Shown here: positions 1 through 6,107 of the stretch, in pieces | How positions within the stretch are numbered: position 1 is the first letter of the stretch | Layout: each line of letters begins with the position of its first letter | From: Gemmatimonadota bacterium | Lineage (GTDB): Bacteria; Latescibacterota; UBA2968 | Direction: 5' to 3' | Assembly: GCA_002714465.1 (NCBI GenBank) | Contig: PAXL01000069.1 | Location: 1 to 9,440 of the forward strand | DNA: 9,440 bases | Program-made: the position numbers and the translations under genes | Notes under the pieces: model-generated | Database searches by the model: none | The model's input: the letters and a program-made list of their open reading frames with translations, nothing else | Told to the model about the DNA's origin: nothing

Positions 1-849
1 TGTCCGAGGCTGCGTCGTTCCGTAGTCGGTAGCTGCGAAGTCGTGAGCCTGACCCCACAGCCCGTCGATGGCAGCGTCCAGTGAGATACCATTGTCTTCG
101 GCGAGAGCAACACCGCTGTCTTCTTCCAGCGACAGCACGCTCTCATCTTCGCTCAGACCTTCATCGCCAAGCGAAATCGCAATCTCCGTGTCACCGCGAC
201 TCAACTTGGCGTCACTGTCGCTGTCGGGTGTAGAAATCTCCGGAGAGAGCAGTCGCACATCGCTGTCGGAATTCGAGCCGACCAGTTGAACGTCGCTGTC
301 CGAGTCCGTCTTAATCAGACGCACGTCGCTGTCACTGCCGGCGTCGAGCATCGGAGCCGTTTCGCCCAACAGTCGCACATCACTGTCCGAATCCTGACCA
401 AGGAAAACTTCCTCGCTCGAATCAGAGAGCGGTTGGTCATCGAGACCCGCAGCCAACTTGACGTCGCTGTCGGAGTCATCGAGCGATAGTGGCAGGTCCG
501 CACTCGATTCTCCTTCGAGTCCGATCTCTACGGACTCTTCCGAATCGTCGCTCAACCGAAGCGCGATCGGATCCGGATCCGTCAGCAGTGACGGCGCATC
601 GTCCGAACTTTCGACTTCCAGCAGGTCATCGTCCAGGACGTTGTCTTTGTCTGCGAACAGCGGAACATCAGGACTCGAATCAGCGGAGAGAGTTCGGCCG
701 TATTCGGCAATATCCTCTTCACGGAACTTCCAGTTCCCTCGATCGGCAAATCCTCGAATATCGCCTTTCGTACGAGCGTCCTTGAGGGCCTCCTCAGGGA
801 CCCCCAGTTGTGCGGCCGCTTCTTCGAGAGTCAGATACTTGTTCGCCAT
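1..849 (-). CDS. HTH (excisionase/MerR-like) protein with acidic SDSDV-repeat tail, 3' end outside window
   Basis: Reading the minus strand from the ATG at 849 gives 283 codons without a stop up to the window edge, so the C-terminus is missing. Residues 1-51 look like a small helix-turn-helix domain of the excisionase/MerR type (start MANKYLTLEEAAAQLGV, then GDIRGFADRGNWKFREEDI, a typical helix-turn-helix plus wing pattern). From about residue 55 the chain becomes strongly acidic and rich in Ser, Asp and Leu. It carries SDSDV-type motifs starting near residues 126, 154, 172, 183, 194 and 210, usually followed by Lys/Arg/Gln-Leu. More degenerate SLEEDSGVAL-like units follow at about 240-258. 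Such low-complexity repeats suggest a disordered linker between the HTH and a C-terminal part not seen here. The HTH suggests DNA binding or use as a protein-docking module; that is inference. No strong Shine-Dalgarno precedes the ATG. I recall similar HTH plus acidic-repeat proteins in Planctomycetes, but their function is unknown to me. Confidence 0.85.
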   Translation of the reverse strand, partial: MANKYLTLEEAAAQLGVPEEALKDARTKGDIRGFADRGNWKFREEDIAEYGRTLSADSSPDVPLFADKDNVLDDDLLEVESSDDAPSLLTDPDPIALRLSDDSEESVEIGLEGESSADLPLSLDDSDSDVKLAAGLDDQPLSDSSEEVFLGQDSDSDVRLLGETAPMLDAGSDSDVRLIKTDSDSDVQLVGSNSDSDVRLLSPEISTPDSDSDAKLSRGDTEIAISLGDEGLSEDESVLSLEEDSGVALAEDNGISLDAAIDGLWGQAHDFAATDYGTTQPRT

Positions 850-1129
850 GTCTCAACCGTTTCGATGTGTGAGTATTCGATACGTGGGTCGAATCCATTC
901 GGAGACTCGGCAAGGACAAACCCCACTGAGTCCACAACCGGGAGACATAACGCCTTGCCGGTTTTCTTCTTACGAAACGAGGAAGCGATTCATTCTACGG
1001 GCCCCCAATCCGGACGCAACCCGTTTTGAGGCTCTCGCAAAAGACGCTGCACTCGCCGTGAGGCACCCCGCGCAGACTCAACGCCGGTTACCTGAATCAT
1101 CATCACAACTTACTCGGTCGTCCGCCCCG

Positions 1130-1210
1130 GGACCGCAGGAATCGAACCCGGCCCACGGGATCAGCCCGTCTGCCGTACGGAAAAGGCTGCCCTGACAGCC
1201 TGAGCAACCT
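1130..1210 (-). other. tRNA-like remnant (T-arm-like sequence, possibly degenerate)
   Basis: On the minus strand, 1137-1150 reads CGGGTTCGATTCCTG. It has the TTCGATT heptamer of a tRNA T-loop closed by a four-pair stem (CGGG/CCTG with one G-T). Just 5' of it is a perfect 5-bp hairpin, ACGGG-CTGAT-CCCGT (1155-1169), in the place of an anticodon or long variable arm. Further 5', GCTC...GGGC near 1190-1207 could mimic a D-arm. No acceptor stem can be formed: the 3' side GGTCCCG has no matching GGGACC-type 5' strand. No proper 7-nt anticodon loop with T33 is present, and CCA is not encoded. It may be a decayed tRNA gene or chance similarity. The D-arm-like part overlaps the terminator hairpin at 1181-1201. 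Confidence 0.2.
1181..1201 (-). terminator. Second intrinsic terminator hairpin downstream of oxidoreductase operon
   Basis: On the minus strand the sequence AGGCTG-TCAGGG-CAGCCT forms a perfect 6-bp stem with a 6-nt loop (1184-1201) and runs directly into TTTT (1181-1184). It lies 54 nt past the oxidoreductase stop codon and just beyond a first terminator hairpin, so it may act as a backup. The U-tract is short. Confidence 0.5.
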
Positions 1211-1215
1211 TTAAC

Positions 1216-1236
1216 GAAAAATCCTCGCCTGAGGAT
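1216..1236 (-). terminator. Intrinsic terminator of the TVP38-oxidoreductase operon
   Basis: On the minus strand ATCCTC-AGGC-GAGGAT (1221-1236) is a perfect 6-bp stem with a 4-nt loop, followed at once by a run of T (complement of GAAAA, 1216-1220). It starts 19 nt after the TAG stop at 1255-1257. Position, stem and U-tract all fit Rho-independent termination of the minus-strand operon. Confidence 0.7.
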
Positions 1237-1254
1237 CAAACCGAATCTGATGTC

Positions 1255-2778
1255 CTACCCAGTCCAGCTCAGCCATTTGCGGAACAGGCTTGCCACGAAG
1301 GGAGTCAGGCGGGTGCGGTTGTACTGGTCTCCCAGTTTGCGGATGGCTTCGGCCAGGGTCGGGTAGGGGTGAATGACGCTGGCGATTTTTCCCAAGCCGA
1401 TGTTGTGCTGCATGGCGAGGGTGATTTCGGAGATCAAATCTCCCGCGTGGCGGGCAACGATCGTGGCTCCCAGGATTCTGTCGGAGCCCTTTTTCAGATG
1501 GACCTTCACCAGGCCTTCGGTGTCTCCTTCCAGGATGGCTCGGTCGACATCGGCGAAGTCCTGGGTGAGGGTTGAGACCTCAATCCCCTGGGCCTCGGCC
1601 TGTTCTCGAGTCAGGCCAACGTGAGCGATCTCGGGAGAGGTGTATGTGCTCCAGGGAATCAGCAGCGAACTGGTCTTAGCGCGGCCCAGGAACAGTGCGT
1701 TGCGGATCACGTTACGTGCCATGAAGTCAGCGGCGTGAGTGAACTTGAAGTTCGAGCACACATCCCCGGCGGCGTAGATGCGCGGGTTGGTTGTGCGCGA
1801 GTGGTCGTCGACTTTTACTCCGGTCTGTGGATCGAATTCGACTCCAACCGATTCCAGGCCGAGGCCCTCAACATTCGGAGCCCGGCCGACGGCGATCAAA
1901 AGCTCGTCAACTTCCTCGTCGTAACCGGTGTCGTGTGACTCGACGCGAAGCCGCACTTTGCAATTCTCACCCGGTGAGATCTGCAGCTCTTTTCCGCAAC
2001 AGAGCAACTTCACTCCCGAGCCGAGCAAACCGTCTTTCACGATCGCGGCCGCGGCCTCGTCTTCGCGAGGCAGGATGCCGTGCGTGGCCTCGACCAGGAA
2101 GACTTCCGAACCGAACTGGGCGAACGACTGAGCCAGCTCGCAACCGATCGGGCCAGCCCCGATGACTCCCAACCGCTTCGGCAACTCCGTCAGCGAAAAA
2201 ACCGTTTCATTAGTGAGGTATTCAACGGAGTCTAGGCCAGGAATCGGAGGTGCAGCCGCGCGGGCTCCGGTAGCGATGACCCCCTTTTTGAAACGGAGCT
2301 TTTTGTCGGACACCTCGACCGTGTCTGACGAAACGAACTTTCCCTGACCGAGGAATACGTCCACACCGAGCGACCGAAACCGCTCGGCCGAATCCGCCGG
2401 GCTGATTTTTGCTCGCAGCAGACGCATCCGCTCCATCGCCACCGCAAAGTCGACTTCAACTCCATTGGGAACTTTGATGCCGAACTCATCGGCACGCCGC
2501 ACGGCTTCGGCCGCTCGAGCCGCACTGATCATCCCCTTCGACGGAACGCAACCGACGTTCAGACAGTCTCCGCCCATCAGGTCGCGCTCGATCAAAGCCA
2601 CCTTCGCACCAAGACCCGCAGCTCCCGCGGCGGTCACCAGTCCGGCCGTGCCGGCTCCGATAATGGCCAGGTGGTAGCGATCCTTCGGTGTCGGATTCAC
2701 CCAGTCCGGCGGATGCAAGTTGGCTTCCAGCTGGCGGCTGTGATCGTCACGAGGGAATAACGGGCCGAGCTCGTTCAT
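1255..2778 (-). CDS. Mercuric reductase-like FAD/NAD(P)-dependent disulfide oxidoreductase
   Basis: A 507-residue class I pyridine nucleotide-disulfide oxidoreductase (dihydrolipoamide dehydrogenase/glutathione reductase/MerA fold). It has an FAD-binding GAGTAG (41-46), the redox-active disulfide GGDCLNVGCVPSK (C72 and C77), a second Rossmann motif GAGPIG (207-212) with an acidic residue at E230 that favours NAD over NADP, the AAGDV FAD motif (336-340), and a C-terminal dimerisation domain with HPYPTLAEA (H470 as the expected proton-relay His). It lacks an N-terminal heavy-metal-associated domain and the C-terminal Cys pair of true MerA, so mercury reduction is unlikely. The reading frame stays open upstream to 3345, but only the ATG at 2778 gives a family-like N-terminus. 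That ATG overlaps the TGA of the upstream membrane-protein gene (ATGA), implying translational coupling. A purine-rich AAGAAG lies about 12 nt upstream. The physiological substrate is unknown. Confidence 0.93.
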   Translation of the reverse strand: MNELGPLFPRDDHSRQLEANLHPPDWVNPTPKDRYHLAIIGAGTAGLVTAAGAAGLGAKVALIERDLMGGDCLNVGCVPSKGMISAARAAEAVRRADEFGIKVPNGVEVDFAVAMERMRLLRAKISPADSAERFRSLGVDVFLGQGKFVSSDTVEVSDKKLRFKKGVIATGARAAAPPIPGLDSVEYLTNETVFSLTELPKRLGVIGAGPIGCELAQSFAQFGSEVFLVEATHGILPREDEAAAAIVKDGLLGSGVKLLCCGKELQISPGENCKVRLRVESHDTGYDEEVDELLIAVGRAPNVEGLGLESVGVEFDPQTGVKVDDHSRTTNPRIYAAGDVCSNFKFTHAADFMARNVIRNALFLGRAKTSSLLIPWSTYTSPEIAHVGLTREQAEAQGIEVSTLTQDFADVDRAILEGDTEGLVKVHLKKGSDRILGATIVARHAGDLISEITLAMQHNIGLGKIASVIHPYPTLAEAIRKLGDQYNRTRLTPFVASLFRKWLSWTG

Positions 2779-3869
2779 GCGGTTTCTTCTTGGGCAGTCG
2801 GATCGACCGGAGGCCGAACGTGACTCATAAGCTTTTTCACAATCAGCGGAAACAGACCCAGCAGTGCAAAAGCCAGCAACAGCTGTTTGCTGAGGATGGG
2901 TTGAGGTGGCAGGACTTCCGGAATGTTGAGGACCAGGACGGAACGGTTGATCGCAGTCACCTGGCGTTCGGCTTTTCTTCGTTCCCTGCCGTAAGAGAAC
3001 CCCGGTTCGCTCAGGCCGCCGTCTCGACCAGGTTGCAGTGCGAAGTCGCTCTCGCCCAGGATCCGGTTGAGTCCCCGGATGACCCGCAGCTTTGTCTCTG
3101 CGGTCAGCTCCTCGTCCAGTCTGGCTCGCTCCTTCTTTGTCAGTCGGCTGCGAAGTTCTCCCGCAACGGGGTTCGCTTGGGGTGCTCGCAGTTTCGACGC
3201 GAAGGCCTTCCAGTCGGACACATCGGTGACCCGCAGCAGCGACGGATCGGCGATCTGGTTGAGGCTGGGGATCGTCGTGCCGGCGTAAACGTAGACGCAC
3301 GTGCCGGCCAACATGCCAACCTGGCTGACCCACCAGTAAGTCCACGTGCGAATCTTTGTCAGACCCATGACGACGTTGATGACGAAAAACGGGACCGCCG
3401 GAATCAGCCTCAGCGTGAAGAGGTAAAAAGCTCCCTCGCGGTCGAGTGCCTCGTTGAATTTTTTGAGCGGCTCGCCAAATCGATTCTGAATCGAGTCCCG
3501 CAGAAAGTAGCGGCTGAACAGAAACGCAAGAGTGGCTCCAGCCGTCGAGGCGAAACTCACAACGAGGAGGGCTCGCCAGAAACCGAAAAACCAGCCAATG
3601 ACCAGAGTCATAATCGCCGCGCCGGGCAGCGAGAGGCCGGTCGCGATCACGTAAACCAGAAACGCTCCTACCAGCACCAGCGCCGGAGCTTTCACGTAGG
3701 CCTGCCTCAACTTAATTTCCTGCGAGGCGAGAAAGTCGATCGACAGAAAGAAGTACGCCAGCACCAGCCCCGTCAGAAGTGCAACGGCAAGCAGCCCGAG
3801 TGCGATTTTCTTTCCACGCGGGTTCGCCTCGGTCATGGAATCGGCAGGAGCGGTGGCTTCTTCGGGCAC
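2775..3869 (-). CDS. TVP38/TMEM64 (SNARE-associated, DedA-like) family membrane protein with hydrophilic insertion
   Basis: A 364-residue inner-membrane protein (from the GTG at 3869) with hydrophobic segments at about 21-43, 62-80, 84-105, 146-170, 180-197 and 327-346. Family hallmarks are ATGLSLPGAAIMTLVIGWFFG (77-97), the small-residue stretch STAGATLAFLFSRY (108-121) and FTLRLIPAVPFFVINVVMGL (151-170), which form the re-entrant VTT/SNARE-associated core. Typical members are about 200-250 residues. Here a charged segment of roughly 115 residues (about 206-322) sits before the last hydrophobic helix ILSKQLLLAFALLGLFPLI. An internal ATG at 3836 would remove 11 residues; a weak GAG lies upstream of the GTG and no clear SD before the ATG, so the start is uncertain. 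The gene overlaps the flavin oxidoreductase gene by 4 nt. Such proteins often neighbour, or are fused to, MerA-like reductases, which suggests a shared membrane redox or transport role. The substrate cannot be told. Confidence 0.9.
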   Translation of the reverse strand: MPEEATAPADSMTEANPRGKKIALGLLAVALLTGLVLAYFFLSIDFLASQEIKLRQAYVKAPALVLVGAFLVYVIATGLSLPGAAIMTLVIGWFFGFWRALLVVSFASTAGATLAFLFSRYFLRDSIQNRFGEPLKKFNEALDREGAFYLFTLRLIPAVPFFVINVVMGLTKIRTWTYWWVSQVGMLAGTCVYVYAGTTIPSLNQIADPSLLRVTDVSDWKAFASKLRAPQANPVAGELRSRLTKKERARLDEELTAETKLRVIRGLNRILGESDFALQPGRDGGLSEPGFSYGRERRKAERQVTAINRSVLVLNIPEVLPPQPILSKQLLLAFALLGLFPLIVKKLMSHVRPPVDPTAQEETA

Positions 3870-4179
3870 GAGGTTCTCGGTCTTTGCTGTCTGGCTTGGG
3901 AGCAGAAAAGAAGCCGTCGACAGAGTTTATCCGGCATCAGGATTTCAGGAAGCATCGATCCTTCCGGTTACAGCGGTCGCACGGGATTCGCCAAGCCCGG
4001 AAGATTTTACCCAGTCCGTCGCATCTGACGCAGCGGCGACGAATGTGCCTTGCTGGCTGACCTGCTGACACCCACCCGCTCTGGCGGCGCGTAAACTTGC
4101 GAATGCAGTTTCCGATGCGGCTGCGCGCTGGCTCCGAATTGAGCTGGACGTCACGGCCGTTCGACAAGGCAGGTGACGG
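3870..4179. promoter_or_regulatory. Divergent intergenic region
   Basis: This 310-nt gap lies between the starts of the minus-strand TVP38 operon and the plus-strand exported-protein gene, so it must hold both promoters. I cannot point to a convincing sigma-70 -10/-35 pair on either strand. A short inverted repeat, GGAAG-(8 nt)-CTTCC at 3948-3965, is the only dyad I noted. Near the right end AAGG (4166-4169) and AGGTGA (4171-4176) could serve as ribosome-binding site for the gene starting at 4180. Overlapping reading frames here on both strands look like shadows. Confidence 0.4.
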
Positions 4180-6084
4180 ATGAGTGCTCTTTTCAGAATC
4201 GCAATGTTAATCGCCGTCGGCGGGATGCTGACTGGCCCGAGCGATGTTGTCGCCAAAGACGACAAGACGCAGGAACTCGCACGGATGACGGCCGTGACGC
4301 TCAACTACTGCCGCGCCTCGTTCCACCGCATCCGCAAGTACCAAACGAAGCGGGTGATCTTTGAGGAGAAGGAAAAAATCCTCAACAACCTCAACCTGGA
4401 CGGCATCGCGAACGAAGAAGTCATCCAGCTGTACTCGTCTGTGCTGGACGAGATGAATCAGATTGACATCGCCGAGCGCGAGCGCGAGGTTTACCAGGAG
4501 AAATACAAAAAGTCGCTCGACCGCCGCATCGGTTCCACGCTTTTTATTCTGAGTGCTCAGCTCGCGACGGCTTCGCTGGAGGGCATGGTGCGGACTGGCG
4601 TCAACAGTTGGCTGGACTACCGTGACCTGGCGTGGACGCGCGAGCTGGATCGGTGGAAGGTCGAAAAGTCTCGCATTCAGGCGGTCGTCACCAAGTCCTC
4701 GCGATTCCTCGACACGTTCTGGAAACTGGCTCAGGAATACGAAATCCCCGATCGCTGGCTGATTCGTGGAACGGACATCGATCAGCTGATGTCGGCGACA
4801 AAGGAACGGGACCTCTCAAAGCGGCTGCGGATTCTCAATCGGATGAAGCCGTACATGGAGTGCTCCCCGCCGTACTGGTACTACCTCGCCCGGACGCAGC
4901 AGGGCCTTGGCAAGATGATCGACGCGTCGAAGACCTACACGGAACTGGATCGAGTTGCCGATGGCCACTTTCGCCGAGATGACATGCTGGCCGCGTCGCT
5001 GGCAAACCTCGCGATGATCCAGCTTCACCTAGGCGAATCCGGAGCTGTCGACGCGGCTCAGAAAGCACTCGCCAAGTCATCGGCAGTCTGGGAAGTCAAT
5101 CTGATGTGTGCTCAGGTTCTGGAGCAAAACAATCAGATTGCCGATGCCGAGGACGCAATCCTGCGAAACCTGGATGTCGATTTAGAGCGGTCGAGTTCTT
5201 CCGTAGCCCTAGTGGGGTTGCTGTACCGGCAGGACGAAACGATGCGGCTGGCCGAGACACTGAACGACAAGGAAATCCTAGCGGCGCTACCGATGCTCAG
5301 CCTGGTGCAGTGCATGCAGAAGCTGGGGCCTCAGCGAACTCCGCCAGCTGTCGCGATGCAGATTCGCAAGTCACTTCGAATTGCCATCGAGCCGCGATTC
5401 GGTATGGACGACCTGATCATCGCGTGTGCTCCCGGCTGGCAGCCTCAGTTTGCCAGCGTCAGCGCCGTGACCGGTCGCCGTGTGCGACTGCAGAAACCCG
5501 AACGGACGATGCACGCCTCCGGCGAACTGATGTTGCGCTTCCGGCGGGCGGTCGAAGGAAACGGTTTTCAGAGCGGCAATTCACTTGCCGGAACCGTTCT
5601 GGAATTCACCTATCCGGACCCCACTGGCGGTTCGAATCCGCCTCGCCTGAATGTGCGACTCGGGCAGCCGCTGCCGAAAACCGGTTCACACGCGGCGGCT
5701 CCATGGTGGACGGCGGCCTCACCCAACGAGGTCACAATGGGTGCAACTCGAATCAGTCTGATGCCTGGCGAGACCAAGCCAGCCAATCGGAGAATTGCCT
5801 CGCCACCACGCTCTCCGAATCCACTTCGCCCAAATCCCGGCACGGGACGCGGTCCGAGGAACCCGATCTTCCCAACCCGCCCGCCCGCCGGACGAACGGC
5901 TGCTGGCGGAACCACGGTGAATCCCGACGGAAGACCCGGAACACTGCCGAAGCCACCCGAACAACTTCGCGTGAACCCGCGCGAGGACAGGACGATTCCG
6001 AAGGCGACAATCCTCGGCGTCCGAGCGGCTCCTGCGGCGACTTCCGAGCCGGAGCCATCCGTGCCGCCTCCGCCGGAGGAGTAG
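4180..6084 (+). CDS. Predicted exported protein with TPR-like region and Pro/Arg-rich tail, function unknown
   Basis: A 634-residue protein that I cannot assign to a named family. The N-terminus (MSALFRIAMLIAVGGMLTG, then SDVVA-KDD) looks like a Sec signal peptide, with cleavage expected after VVA at about residue 25, so the product is probably periplasmic or exported. Residues 30-220 are charged and mostly helical in composition, with EREREVYQEKYKKSLDRR near 98-115 as a possible coiled coil and a more hydrophobic stretch at about 119-131. Residues 230-330 have the alternating helix pattern of tetratricopeptide repeats (PYWYYLARTQQGLGKMIDA, then LANLAMIQLHLGESGAVDA and AQVLEQNNQIADAEDAILR). 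From about 529 to the end it is rich in Pro, Arg, Gly and Thr, probably disordered, ending in PPPPEE. TPR-type domains usually bind other proteins; a scaffold or envelope role is inference. The start is supported by AAGG/AGGTGA just upstream and by the signal peptide. Confidence 0.85.
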   Translation: MSALFRIAMLIAVGGMLTGPSDVVAKDDKTQELARMTAVTLNYCRASFHRIRKYQTKRVIFEEKEKILNNLNLDGIANEEVIQLYSSVLDEMNQIDIAEREREVYQEKYKKSLDRRIGSTLFILSAQLATASLEGMVRTGVNSWLDYRDLAWTRELDRWKVEKSRIQAVVTKSSRFLDTFWKLAQEYEIPDRWLIRGTDIDQLMSATKERDLSKRLRILNRMKPYMECSPPYWYYLARTQQGLGKMIDASKTYTELDRVADGHFRRDDMLAASLANLAMIQLHLGESGAVDAAQKALAKSSAVWEVNLMCAQVLEQNNQIADAEDAILRNLDVDLERSSSSVALVGLLYRQDETMRLAETLNDKEILAALPMLSLVQCMQKLGPQRTPPAVAMQIRKSLRIAIEPRFGMDDLIIACAPGWQPQFASVSAVTGRRVRLQKPERTMHASGELMLRFRRAVEGNGFQSGNSLAGTVLEFTYPDPTGGSNPPRLNVRLGQPLPKTGSHAAAPWWTAASPNEVTMGATRISLMPGETKPANRRIASPPRSPNPLRPNPGTGRGPRNPIFPTRPPAGRTAAGGTTVNPDGRPGTLPKPPEQLRVNPREDRTIPKATILGVRAAPAATSEPEPSVPPPPEE

Positions 6085-6089
6085 CCGGC

Positions 6090-6105
6090 GAACTCTGGCG
6101 AGTTC
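6090..6105. terminator. Hairpin between convergent genes, possible bidirectional terminator
   Basis: GAACTC-TGGC-GAGTTC is a perfect 6-bp stem with a 4-nt loop that fills most of the 23-nt gap between the stop codons of the two convergent genes (TAG ending at 6084, TAG at 6108-6110). Neither side has a T-run, so it is not a standard intrinsic terminator. Its placement still suggests a role in transcript ends. Confidence 0.35.
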
Positions 6106-6107
6106 CA

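Larger units (their letters stand above)
850..1254. other. Intergenic region between two minus-strand units
   Basis: This 405-nt stretch separates the end of the oxidoreductase gene from the start of the HTH-repeat gene, both on the minus strand. Next to the oxidoreductase stop it holds two consecutive terminator hairpins and a tRNA-like segment, listed separately. The part nearest the HTH gene (850-1120) should contain that gene's promoter, but I could not pick a convincing -10/-35 pair. A plus-strand reading frame crosses the region but continues antisense into the HTH gene and has no protein-like character. Confidence 0.6.

Noticed and set aside
458..1195. 245-codon plus-strand reading frame
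   Set aside because: It is antisense to the HTH-repeat gene, extremely Ser-rich because it reads the complement of Asp/Ser repeats, and has no domain pattern.
1130..1210. Complete tRNA gene on the minus strand
   Set aside because: The T-arm is present, but no acceptor stem pairs and no standard anticodon loop can be drawn, so only a remnant is reported.
2779..3345. Long N-terminal extension of the oxidoreductase frame
   Set aside because: The frame is open but codes Arg/Pro/Thr-rich sequence overlapping the TVP38 gene; homology begins just after the ATG at 2778.
2688..4028. 446-codon plus-strand reading frame
   Set aside because: It lies antisense to the TVP38 gene and the start of the oxidoreductase gene; composition is Arg/Gln-rich without domains, while the minus-strand products are clear family members.
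3945..4304. 119-codon minus-strand reading frame in the divergent gap
   Set aside because: It overlaps the start of the exported-protein gene antisense, is Ala/Ser/Arg-rich and resembles no protein; the signal peptide on the plus strand is more convincing.
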